Shown piece after piece: positions 17,810-26,135 of a stretch of 32,216 nt of DNA. Numbering within the stretch: position 1 is the first letter of the stretch; each line of letters starts with the position of its first letter. A model generated the notes under the pieces. That model saw only the letters and a program-made list of their open reading frames with translations, searched no databases and was not told the DNA's origin. The stretch lies in the NCBI GenBank assembly GCA_022826185.1, contig JAJDVH010000087.1, forward strand, positions 1 to 32,216. The letters run 5' to 3'. The position numbers and the translations under genes were made by a program. Source of the DNA: Alphaproteobacteria bacterium. Lineage in GTDB: Bacteria > Pseudomonadota > Alphaproteobacteria > Bin95.

Positions 17810-18708
17810 AGGTGGCTGCGCTCTCCGGCGGCGTCGGCGGCGCAAAACTGGCGGAGGGGCTGATGCGCGCCGGCGCGGACCTCACGGTGATCGCCAATAC
17901 CGGCGACGATTTCGAGCATCTCGGCCTCTCGATATGCCCGGACATCGACTCGCTGGTCTATGCGCTGGCGGGCCTCGCGGACCGGGAACGCGGCTGGGGC
18001 CGGGCGGGCGAAAGCTGGTCCTTCATGTCGGCGGTGGGAGAGCTCGGCGGCGAAACCTGGTTCAATCTCGGCGACGCCGACCTTGCCATGCATGTGCTCC
18101 GCAGCGAGCGCCTCGCCCGCGGGGAGCCGCTCTCGACGGTGACGGCGGGCATCCTCCGGCAACTCGACGTGGCGGCGCGCGTGATTCCGGCGACCGACCA
18201 GCGGTTGCGGACCCTCGTCGAGACCGAGTCGGGGCGGCTCGCCTTCCAGCATTACTTCGTGCGCGAGCGCACCGCGCCCCGCGTCACCGGCTTCACCTTC
18301 GAGGGCGCGGAAACCGCCCGCCCGGCTCCCGGCGCTCTGGAAGCCCTGCGCGAGGCCGACCGCGTCGTCATCTGCCCGTCCAACCCCTATATCAGCATCG
18401 ACCCGATCCTCGCCGTTGCCGGCTACCGGGACGCGGTGCGCGATGCCGTCTGCGTTTCGCCCATTATCGGAGGCAAGGCCGTGAAGGGGCCGGCGGCAAA
18501 GATGATGGTAGAACTAGGGCTTGAACCCTCCTCGCTCGCCGTCGCCCGGCACTATCGCGGCCTGATCCGCGCGCTGGTCATCGACGAGGCGGACGCGCAT
18601 GAGGCGGCGGCGGTCGAGGCGGAAGGCGTGCGCGCTGTCGTCGCGCCCACGCTGATGGCCGGGCCGGAAGACGCGGAACGGCTCGCGCGCATCGTGCTGG
18701 AGGCCTGA
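17806..18708 (+). CDS. cofD: F420 phosphotransferase CofD/FbiA (2-phospho-L-lactate transferase-like)
   Basis: A 300-residue CofD, which transfers a phospho-acid moiety (phospholactate or a related 3-carbon acid) to Fo to form F420-0 or a variant. Recognisable are LSGGVGGAKLAEGL (6-19), IANTGDDFEHLGLSICPD, TWFNLGDADLAMH and ICPSNPYISIDPILAV. The start is GTG 17806 by overlap with the cofE stop. The genes for the other steps, CofC/FbiD guanylyltransferase and the CofG/CofH or FbiC Fo synthase, are not in the window and must lie elsewhere if the pathway is complete. Confidence 0.92.
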   Translation: MKVAALSGGVGGAKLAEGLMRAGADLTVIANTGDDFEHLGLSICPDIDSLVYALAGLADRERGWGRAGESWSFMSAVGELGGETWFNLGDADLAMHVLRSERLARGEPLSTVTAGILRQLDVAARVIPATDQRLRTLVETESGRLAFQHYFVRERTAPRVTGFTFEGAETARPAPGALEALREADRVVICPSNPYISIDPILAVAGYRDAVRDAVCVSPIIGGKAVKGPAAKMMVELGLEPSSLAVARHYRGLIRALVIDEADAHEAAAVEAEGVRAVVAPTLMAGPEDAERLARIVLEA

Positions 18709-18709
18709 C

Positions 18710-19324
18710 ATGCCGGACCCGCTCGGCGACATCTCCTTCACCTGGCCGCTCTATGCGGCGTTCCTGGCGGCCTACCTGCTGGGCAGCATTCCCTTCGGCG
18801 TGCTTCTGACCCGCCTGGCCGGGGCGGGAGACCTTCGGCAGGTCGGCTCCGGCAATATCGGCGCGACCAACGTGCTGCGCACGGGCCGCAAGGGCCTGGC
18901 GGCGCTCACCCTGCTGCTCGACGCCGGCAAGGGCGCTGCGGCAGTGGCGATTGCGGACCACTGGTTCGGCCCGAGCATGGCCGTGTTCGCCGCGCTCGGC
19001 GTGGTCGTCGGCCATATTGCGCCGGTCTGGCTGCGCTTTCGGGGCGGCAGGGGCGTGGCGACCGCTTTCGGCGTGCTGTTCGTCTTCGCATGGCCGGTCG
19101 GGATTGCGGCGGCGGCCGTCTGGCTCGGAACGGCCGCGCTTTTCCGCTATTCGTCGCTGGCTGCGATCCTTGCCATCGGCTCCGCGCCGGCCTGGGCCTG
19201 GGCGCTTGTCGGGGTGGCCGAAGCGGAGGTGACCGGCCTGATTGCGATAGCCGTGATCGCCCGCCATGCCGCCAATATCCGCCGGCTGCTGAAAGGCGAG
19301 GAAAGCCGGATCCGGCTGCGATGA
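18710..19324 (+). CDS. plsY: Glycerol-3-phosphate acyltransferase PlsY
   Basis: A 204-residue integral membrane protein that acylates glycerol-3-phosphate from acyl-phosphate, the first step of phospholipid synthesis. The signature LLGSIPFGVLLTRLAG followed by GDLRQVGSGNIGATNVLR (about 40-57) is diagnostic. A second motif, FRGGRGVATAFG, is near 105. Several hydrophobic spans (residues about 10-28, 65-75, 82-100, 120-140, 155-175) fit the multi-pass fold. ATG 18710 lies one base after the cofD stop, and the gene overlaps dprA by ATGA. Confidence 0.94.
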   Translation: MPDPLGDISFTWPLYAAFLAAYLLGSIPFGVLLTRLAGAGDLRQVGSGNIGATNVLRTGRKGLAALTLLLDAGKGAAAVAIADHWFGPSMAVFAALGVVVGHIAPVWLRFRGGRGVATAFGVLFVFAWPVGIAAAAVWLGTAALFRYSSLAAILAIGSAPAWAWALVGVAEAEVTGLIAIAVIARHAANIRRLLKGEESRIRLR

Positions 19325-20406
19325 CGGCAAGATTGCGCCTTGCGCGGACGCCCGGCATCGGGCCGATCCGTTATTTCGAACTGATCGAACGGCTCGGCTC
19401 CGCGGAAGCCGCGCTGGAGGCGCTGCCGGGTTTCGGCTTCCGCCCGCCGCCCGTGCGGGAAGCAGAGGAGGAACTGGAGTCGCTGGCCCGCCTCGGCGCA
19501 ACGCCGGTCTGGTTCGGCGACGAGGCCTATCCGGTCGCGCTCTCGCGCATTGCCGACCCGCCGCCCTTCCTTGCGGCTCTGGGCGACCTTTCGCTGGCTG
19601 CCGCGCCGGTCGTCGCCATGGTGGGCGCGCGCAATGCCTCCGCCGCCGGCCAGCGCATTGCGGAACGGCTGGCCCGGGCGTTGGGCGAAGCCGGCTTTAC
19701 GGTCGTTTCCGGGCTCGCGCGGGGGATCGATACGGCCGCGCACAGGGGCGCGCTCGCCAGCGGCACCATTGCCGTGCTGGCCGGCGGCATCGACCGGCCC
19801 TATCCGCCGCAGAACCGCGCCCTGTTCGACGCCATGGCCGCGGACGGCCTCGTGCTCGCGGAAAACCCGCCGGGCTTCCAGGCGCGGGCGCAGGACTTTC
19901 CCCGCCGCAACCGTATCGTTGCAGGGCTGGCCGCGGGCGTCGTGGTGATCGAGGCGGCGGCCCGCTCGGGTTCCCTGATAACGGCGCGGCTCGCCGCCGA
20001 GGAAGGCCGGCAGGTGTTCGCCGTGCCGGGCTCGCCGCTGGACCCGCGCAATGCCGGCGCGCACGAGCTGATCCGCAACGGCGCAACGCTCGTCACCGGC
20101 GCCGACGACATTGCCGAAGCGCTTGCCGGCAGCATCGCGCCGCCGCCTTCCATCCGCCCCGCGCCGACGCGGCCGGTCCGCGCCAAATCGCCGCCGCCGG
20201 CCTCCGCTGCGCCGCCCGCCGGGAACGGGCGCGAGGCCGAGGACAGCCTGCTCTCCGCGCTCGGCCCCGTCCCGGTCACGGTTGACGAACTGGCGCGCCG
20301 GTGCCACTTGTCGAGCGGCGCCGTGGCCGCAATGCTGCTCGATCTTGAGCTGGCAGGCCGTGTCGAACGGCATCCTGGTCAAAGGGTTTCACTGATATCG
20401 CGATGA
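19321..20406 (+). CDS. dprA: DNA-processing protein DprA
   Basis: A 361-residue DprA, which loads RecA on incoming single-stranded DNA during natural transformation. An N-terminal HhH/SAM-like part (RTPGIGPIRYFELIERLG) precedes the Rossmann-like core: MVGARNASAAG, VSGLARGIDTAAHRGAL, GTIAVLAGGIDRPYPPQN, FPRRNRIVAGLA and SGSLITARLA. After a proline-rich linker (about 280-310) a C-terminal winged-helix domain follows (VTVDELARRCHLSSGAVAAM). ATG 19321 overlaps the plsY stop. It ends in an ATGA overlap with topA. The plsY-dprA-topA order is a familiar alphaproteobacterial cluster. Confidence 0.93.
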   Translation: MTARLRLARTPGIGPIRYFELIERLGSAEAALEALPGFGFRPPPVREAEEELESLARLGATPVWFGDEAYPVALSRIADPPPFLAALGDLSLAAAPVVAMVGARNASAAGQRIAERLARALGEAGFTVVSGLARGIDTAAHRGALASGTIAVLAGGIDRPYPPQNRALFDAMAADGLVLAENPPGFQARAQDFPRRNRIVAGLAAGVVVIEAAARSGSLITARLAAEEGRQVFAVPGSPLDPRNAGAHELIRNGATLVTGADDIAEALAGSIAPPPSIRPAPTRPVRAKSPPPASAAPPAGNGREAEDSLLSALGPVPVTVDELARRCHLSSGAVAAMLLDLELAGRVERHPGQRVSLISR

Positions 20407-23003
20407 CTGCCGAAACTGTCGTTGTTGTCGAATCGCCGGCCAAGGCAAAGACGATCAACAAGTATCTCGGAAGGGATTTCCGGGTGTTGGCGAGCTTTGG
20501 TCATGTCCGCGACCTTCCGCCGAAGGACGGCTCGGTCCTGCCCGACAAGGGTTTCGCCATGTCGTGGCAGATGGACGAGCGCGGCAGGAAGCATGTGGGC
20601 GAGATCGCAAAGGCGGTGAAGGGCGCCTCGCGCCTCTATCTCGCCACCGACCCGGACCGCGAGGGAGAAGCGATCTCCTGGCATGTCCGCGAGGCCCTGG
20701 AGAGCCGCAAGGCGCTGAACGGAGTCGAGGTCGGGCGGGTCGTTTTCCATGAGGTGACGCGAAACGCGGTCCTCGATGCGGTGGCGAACCCCCGCGGCAT
20801 CAATCAGGAGCTGGTGGACGCCTATCTGGCCCGCCGCGCGCTCGATTACCTGGTGGGATTCACGCTCTCGCCGGTGCTCTGGCGCAAGCTGCCGGGCGCG
20901 CGTTCGGCGGGGCGGGTGCAATCGGTGGCGCTGCGCCTGGTCTGCGACCGCGAGGCGGAGATCGAGGCGTTCCGGGCGCGCGAATACTGGACTCTGGATG
21001 CCGATTTCGAGACGGCCGCCGGAGCGGCCTTCCGCGCCCGGCTCACCCATCTCGACGGCAACAAGCTCGCGAGATATGCGATTCCGGACGAGGCCGAGGC
21101 GTTCGCCGTCAAGGCGCGGCTCGAAGACGCCGCCTACCGGATCGCCGGCGTCGAAAAGAAACAGGCGCGCCGCAACCCGGCGCCGCCCTTCACCACATCG
21201 ACGCTCCAGCAGGAAGCGTCGCGGCGGCTCGGATATGGCGCCGCGCGCACCATGCGCCTGGCCCAGCAGCTCTATGAGGGCGTGGACCTCGACGGCGAGA
21301 GCGTGGGCCTCATCACCTATATGCGCACGGACAGCGTGGCGCTCAGCGCAGAGGCGCTTGCGGGCGCGCGGCGGCTGATCGACCGCGAGTTCGGCGAGGC
21401 CTACCTGCCGGCCAAGCCCCGGCGCTACCGCTCTTCGGCGCGCAATGCCCAGGAAGCGCATGAGGCGATCCGGCCGACGGACATGGGGCGCCGCCCGCAG
21501 GATGTCCGCAGCCGGCTCGCCCCGGACCTGTTCCGGCTCTACGAGCTGGTCTGGAAGCGCGCCGTCGCCAGCCAGATGGCCGCCGCCGTCTTCGACCGCG
21601 CCGCCGTCGATGTGGCGGCGACCGACGGCCGGGCCGTATTGCGGGCGACCGGCTCGGTCATCCGCTTCGACGGGTTCCTGAAGCTCTACCGCGAAGGTCA
21701 GGACGACCGGCCGGACGATGACGAGGACGGGCAGGCCCTGCCGCCCGTCGCCGAGGGCGAGACGGCGCAGCGCAAGGCGGTGGTGGCCGAGCAGCATTTC
21801 ACCCAGCCGCCGCCGCGCTACACCGAGGCGAGCCTGGTCAAGCGGCTGGAGGAGCTCGGCATCGGCCGCCCCTCCACCTACGCCTCGATCATCCAGGTCC
21901 TGCAGGACCGCGACTATGTCCGGCTGGAGAGCAAGCGGTTCGTTCCGGAGGACCGGGGGCGCATCGTCACGGCGTTCCTGCAGAACTTCTTCGAGCGCTA
22001 TGTGGAATACGAGTTCACCGCCGACCTGGAGGAGAAGCTCGACGCGGTCTCGAACGGCCGCATCGACTGGCGCGCGCTGCTGCAGGAGTTCTGGGACGGG
22101 TTCGCGGCCAAGGTCGAGGAAACGCAGGGCCTGCGCATCACCAATGTCATCGACGCCCTGGACCGCGAGCTCGACGCGCATTTCTTCCCGCCGACCGAAA
22201 ACGGCAAGGACCCGCGCCTTTGCCCGGCCTGCGGCGAAGGCAGGCTCGGATTGCGGCTCGGCCGCCACGGCGCCTTTTTCGGCTGCTCGCGCTACCCGGA
22301 ATGCCGCCATGTCCGGCCGCTGACGGCCGCGGAGGGCGAGGCGGAAAACGGGCCGCGCGTTCTCGGCGACCACCCGGAGAACGGACTGGAGGTCTCGGTG
22401 CGCAAGGGGCCCTACGGCTTCTACGTGCAGCTTGCCGGAGAGGAGGGGGACAAGCCGAAGCGCGTCTCCACCCCGCGCGGCACCGATCCGGCGGCCGTTA
22501 CCCTGGAACAGGCGCTCGGCCTTCTGTCCCTGCCGCGCGAGGTGGGTCGGCATCCGGAAACCGGCAAGCCGATCTCGGCCGGCCTCGGGCGCTACGGCCC
22601 CTATCTGCGCCATGACGGCGCCTATGTCTCGATCCCGCGCGGCGACGATGTGCTGGAGATCGGGTTGAACCGCGCCGTCGTGCTGATTGCAGGCAAGAAG
22701 GGCGGGCGGTCCGCCGGGCCGCTGAAGGAGCTGGGCGGGCATCCCGAAGACGGGAAGCCGGTCACGGTCCACACCGGCCGCTACGGGCCCTATGTGAAGC
22801 ACGGCCGCACCATGGCCTCGCTGCCCAAGGGGCAAGCGCCGGATGAGGCGACGCTGGAGGCCGCCCTGCCGTTGCTGGAGCAGAAGAAGAAGGCGGCCGG
22901 CCGGAAGGCCCCTGCCCGCAAGGCTGCAGCGAAGCCGAAAGCCCCCGCCGCGAAAGGCCGTACGCGCAAGCCCGCCGCTTCGAGGAAAGCCCCGCCCGCG
23001 TGA
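20403..23003 (+). CDS. topA: DNA topoisomerase I
   Basis: An 866-residue type IA topoisomerase that relaxes negative supercoils. The TOPRIM domain opens VVVESPAKAKTINKYLG and has ATDPDREGEAISWH. The active-site tyrosine is Tyr306 in GLITYMRTDS. A four-cysteine zinc finger (CPACGEGRLG with FFGCSRYPEC) lies at about 606-638, followed by ribbon-like repeats of the form GRYGPY and KKGPYGFYVQ type. The tail (about 825-866) is a lysine/alanine/proline-rich extension, a common DNA-binding C-terminus. ATG 20403 overlaps the dprA stop, and the end overlaps the rnr start. Confidence 0.96.
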   Translation: MTAETVVVVESPAKAKTINKYLGRDFRVLASFGHVRDLPPKDGSVLPDKGFAMSWQMDERGRKHVGEIAKAVKGASRLYLATDPDREGEAISWHVREALESRKALNGVEVGRVVFHEVTRNAVLDAVANPRGINQELVDAYLARRALDYLVGFTLSPVLWRKLPGARSAGRVQSVALRLVCDREAEIEAFRAREYWTLDADFETAAGAAFRARLTHLDGNKLARYAIPDEAEAFAVKARLEDAAYRIAGVEKKQARRNPAPPFTTSTLQQEASRRLGYGAARTMRLAQQLYEGVDLDGESVGLITYMRTDSVALSAEALAGARRLIDREFGEAYLPAKPRRYRSSARNAQEAHEAIRPTDMGRRPQDVRSRLAPDLFRLYELVWKRAVASQMAAAVFDRAAVDVAATDGRAVLRATGSVIRFDGFLKLYREGQDDRPDDDEDGQALPPVAEGETAQRKAVVAEQHFTQPPPRYTEASLVKRLEELGIGRPSTYASIIQVLQDRDYVRLESKRFVPEDRGRIVTAFLQNFFERYVEYEFTADLEEKLDAVSNGRIDWRALLQEFWDGFAAKVEETQGLRITNVIDALDRELDAHFFPPTENGKDPRLCPACGEGRLGLRLGRHGAFFGCSRYPECRHVRPLTAAEGEAENGPRVLGDHPENGLEVSVRKGPYGFYVQLAGEEGDKPKRVSTPRGTDPAAVTLEQALGLLSLPREVGRHPETGKPISAGLGRYGPYLRHDGAYVSIPRGDDVLEIGLNRAVVLIAGKKGGRSAGPLKELGGHPEDGKPVTVHTGRYGPYVKHGRTMASLPKGQAPDEATLEAALPLLEQKKKAAGRKAPARKAAAKPKAPAAKGRTRKPAASRKAPPA

Positions 23004-25075
23004 TGCTCCCCGACCGCGACCGCCTGCTCGCCTTCATTGCCGAACGCGGCGGGCCGGTGGACCGCAAGGAGATCGCACGAGCCTTCCGGCTCAAGGGGGC
23101 CGAACGGGCGGCCTTGCGCGACCTGCTGCGCGAGCTTGAGGCCGAAGGCGCGTTAGATCGCCGCCGCGGCCGGCGCGTCTCTTCGGGGCCTCCGGAAGTG
23201 ACCGTGGTCGAGGTGTCGGGGCGCACGGAGGACGGCGAACTTCTTGCGCGCCCGGCGGGACGCAAGGGCGTGCCCGCGCCGGAGATCATCGTCGACGAAC
23301 CGGGGCCGGGTCCGCTCCCCGCGACAGGCGCGAAACTTCTGGTGCGCCTCAGGCCGGCGGGGGAGGGCGGCTATCTGGCCCGCGTCATGCGCCGGCTGAC
23401 CGCGCCGCCCCGGGACATTCTGGGCGTCATTGCGGAGGATGACGGGGCGCTGGTGCTGCGCCCCGTGGACCGGGGCAGGAACCGGGGCTTCGCCGTGTCG
23501 GACGCTGCGGGAGCGGCCGCCGGCGACATCGTGCGGGCTGCGGTCTTGCCCGGCCGGGCGGAACAGCGGCGTTCGGTGCGGGTGGTCGAGCGCCTGGGCC
23601 GCCATGACGGTCCGGGCGCGCTTTCGACACTGACCCTGCTGGAACACGGCATAGAGGAGCCGTTCCCGCCCGAGGTTCTGGCCGAGGCGGAGGCCGCACG
23701 GCTGCCGGACCCGGCCGGCCGCGCCGACCTGACCGGCATGGCGCTGGTGACGGTGGACGGTGAGGACGCGCGCGATTTCGACGATGCCATCCATGCCGAA
23801 CCGGACGAGGAGGGAGGCTGGCGCGTGACGGTCGCCATCGCGGATATCGCGAGCTACGTCCGGCCGGGAAGCGCGCTCGACCGCGAGGCGGCGCGGCGCG
23901 GCAATTCGGTCTATCTGCCGGACCGCGCCGTTCCCATGCTTCCTGCGCGGCTGTCCGCGGGTCTCGGCAGCCTCGTGCCGGGCGAAGAGCGGCCTTGCCT
24001 TGCAGTAGAGTTGCGCATCGGGGCGGGAGGCGCGCTGCGCGGCCACCGCTTCCGTCGCGGCTGGATGCGGTCTTCCGCCCGGCTTACCTACCGCGCCCTT
24101 CAGGACATGCTGGACGGGCCGGACACGCCCCCGCACCTCGCCCATCTGGAAGGGGCCTTCCGCGCGCTGGAACGGGCACGGCAGCGGCGGGGCGCGCTGG
24201 AGCTGGACCTGCCCGAGCGCCGGGTGGTGTTCGACGCCGGCGGGAACGCCGTTGCGGTGGCTGCGCGCGAGCGGCTGACGACCCACCGGATCGTCGAGGA
24301 GTTCATGATCGCGGCGAATGTTGCCGCCGCGGAAACGCTGGAAGCCAAGGGGCAGATCTGCATGCGGCGGGTCCATGACCGGCCGGACCCGGCGCGGATC
24401 GAGGCGATGCGAAGCCTGCTGCGCGATCTGGGGCACCCGGTTTCCTTCGGCGAACTGCAGCGCCCGAAACAGTTCAACGCCCTCTTGGCGCGGCTCGCGG
24501 GCACACCGTTTGCGGCGCTGGCGCACGAGCTGGTGCTGCGCGCCCAGGCCCAGGCGGTCTACACGCCGGACATGCGCGGCCATTTCGGCCTCGGGCTCGC
24601 GCGCTACGCGCATTTCACCTCGCCGATCCGGCGCTATGCCGACCTTCTCGTGCATCGCGCGCTGATCGCCGCGCTCGGCCTCGGCGCCGGCGGTCTGGAG
24701 GACGAATCCGGCTTCCACGATATCGCGGAAGCTCTCTCGACGACGGAGCGGCGCGCGGCGGCGGCGGAGCGCCGGGCGCTGGACCGCTACGCCGCCGCGG
24801 TGCTGGAGGGCCGGACAGGCGAGACCTTCGAGGGCCGCATCGTCGGCGTGCAGCGCTTCGGCCTGTTCCTGCGCCTTGCGGGCGAAGGGGCGGACGGCAT
24901 CCTGCCGACGGCTTCGCTCGGCGGAGAGTATTTCCGCCACGACGCCCGCCGCCACACGCTCTCCGGCAGCGCGACGGGGCGCACATTCTGCCTGGGCGAC
25001 ACCCTCCCTGTCCGCCTTGAGGCGGCCGACCCGGTCAGCGGCGGTGTCGTGCTGGCCTTGGGAGAAGGCCGGTAA
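23003..25075 (+). CDS. rnr: Ribonuclease R
   Basis: A 690-residue RNase II-family 3'-5' exonuclease that degrades structured RNA. The N-terminus is a helix-turn-helix-like segment (DRKEIARAFRLKGAERAAL), followed by cold-shock-like domains, the RNB catalytic domain with VDGEDARDFDDAIHAEPDE (aspartates for two metals), SYVRPGSALDREAARRGNSV and YAHFTSPIRRYADLLVHRAL, and a C-terminal S1 domain (GRIVGVQRFGLFLRL). It is shorter than the enterobacterial enzyme, lacking its long basic tail. The ATG at 23003 forms a TGATG junction with topA; a GTG at 23000 one codon upstream is equally possible. Confidence 0.93.
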   Translation: MLPDRDRLLAFIAERGGPVDRKEIARAFRLKGAERAALRDLLRELEAEGALDRRRGRRVSSGPPEVTVVEVSGRTEDGELLARPAGRKGVPAPEIIVDEPGPGPLPATGAKLLVRLRPAGEGGYLARVMRRLTAPPRDILGVIAEDDGALVLRPVDRGRNRGFAVSDAAGAAAGDIVRAAVLPGRAEQRRSVRVVERLGRHDGPGALSTLTLLEHGIEEPFPPEVLAEAEAARLPDPAGRADLTGMALVTVDGEDARDFDDAIHAEPDEEGGWRVTVAIADIASYVRPGSALDREAARRGNSVYLPDRAVPMLPARLSAGLGSLVPGEERPCLAVELRIGAGGALRGHRFRRGWMRSSARLTYRALQDMLDGPDTPPHLAHLEGAFRALERARQRRGALELDLPERRVVFDAGGNAVAVAARERLTTHRIVEEFMIAANVAAAETLEAKGQICMRRVHDRPDPARIEAMRSLLRDLGHPVSFGELQRPKQFNALLARLAGTPFAALAHELVLRAQAQAVYTPDMRGHFGLGLARYAHFTSPIRRYADLLVHRALIAALGLGAGGLEDESGFHDIAEALSTTERRAAAAERRALDRYAAAVLEGRTGETFEGRIVGVQRFGLFLRLAGEGADGILPTASLGGEYFRHDARRHTLSGSATGRTFCLGDTLPVRLEAADPVSGGVVLALGEGR

Positions 25076-25124
25076 CGGCATTATGCTGGGGGCCTCTGGG
25101 CGGCAGCGAACGAAGGGGGCCGGT

Positions 25125-26126
25125 ATGCGGAGCAAGTTGTTTTCAGTCGTGGCGATGCTGGGGGTCCTTGCGGCCGGGACGGCATTCGCCGAAGAGTTCA
25201 AGCCAGCGGTCGTCTATGACATCGGCAGCAAGTTCGACAAGAGCTTCAACGAGGGCGTCTGGAACGGCGTCAAGAAGTTCTCCGAGGAAACCGGCGTCAA
25301 GGTCGCGGAGTTCCAGATCGTCAACGAGACCCAGCGCGAGCAGGCGATGCGCCGTCTGGTCGAGCGCGGCGCCACGATGGTGATCGCAGTCGGGTTCTCG
25401 CAGGCGGACGCTCTCGATGCGGTCGCGGCCGACTTCCCGGACCGCCAGTTCGCGATCATCGACGTCTCGTGGCTCGACCGGCCCAATCTGCGCCAGTATG
25501 TCTTCAAGGAGCATGAGGGCAGCTACCTGGTCGGCATCGCCGCGGCCATGGCCAGCAAGACCGGCAAGGTTGGTTTCGTCGGCGGCATGGACATCCCCCT
25601 CATCCGCAAGTTCCATTGCGGCTACCTCCAGGGCGCGAAGGCCGCGAACGCCGATATCGAGGTGCTGCAGGCGATGACCGGGACGACGCCGGCCGCGTGG
25701 AACGACCCGACGAAGGCCTCGGAGCTGGCGCAGGGCCAGATCGACCGCGGCGCGGACGTCGTCTATCACGCCGCCGGCAGGAGCGGCATCGGCGTGATCC
25801 AGGCCGCGGCCGATGCCGGCAAGCTCGCCATCGGCGTGGATTCGAACCAGAACGGGCTGGCGCCCGGCTCCGTGCTGACCTCGATGCTGAAGCGCGTGGA
25901 TGTCGCGACCTACGAGACGTTGAAGGACGGGCTGGCAGGCACGTTCACGGCCGGCATACGCAGCCTGGGCCTCGCCGAAGACGGCGTGGGCTGGGCGCAG
26001 GACGAGCACAATGCCGGCCTGCTGACGGACGAGCTGAAGGCGGCGGTCGAGAGCGCCAGGGCCGACATCGTCGCGGGCCGGACCGCCGTCCACGACTATA
26101 TGAGCGACTCGAACTGCCCCGGTTGA
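25125..26126 (+). CDS. BMP-family ABC transporter substrate-binding protein
   Basis: A 333-residue periplasmic binding protein of the Bmp/Med family, which in studied cases binds purine nucleosides. The signal peptide MRSKLFSVVAMLGVLAAGTA ends with a likely AFA/EE cleavage; no lipobox cysteine is seen, so the protein is soluble. Family blocks are VYDIGSKFDKSFNEGVWNG, FKEHEGSYLVGIAAAMAS, VGFVGGMDIPLIRKFHCGY and VYHAAGRSGIGVIQAA. ATG 25125 has an AAGGGGG site and starts the signal peptide. It is the first gene of a four-gene import operon. Confidence 0.92.
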   Translation: MRSKLFSVVAMLGVLAAGTAFAEEFKPAVVYDIGSKFDKSFNEGVWNGVKKFSEETGVKVAEFQIVNETQREQAMRRLVERGATMVIAVGFSQADALDAVAADFPDRQFAIIDVSWLDRPNLRQYVFKEHEGSYLVGIAAAMASKTGKVGFVGGMDIPLIRKFHCGYLQGAKAANADIEVLQAMTGTTPAAWNDPTKASELAQGQIDRGADVVYHAAGRSGIGVIQAAADAGKLAIGVDSNQNGLAPGSVLTSMLKRVDVATYETLKDGLAGTFTAGIRSLGLAEDGVGWAQDEHNAGLLTDELKAAVESARADIVAGRTAVHDYMSDSNCPG

Positions 26127-26135
26127 GGGCAGTCC

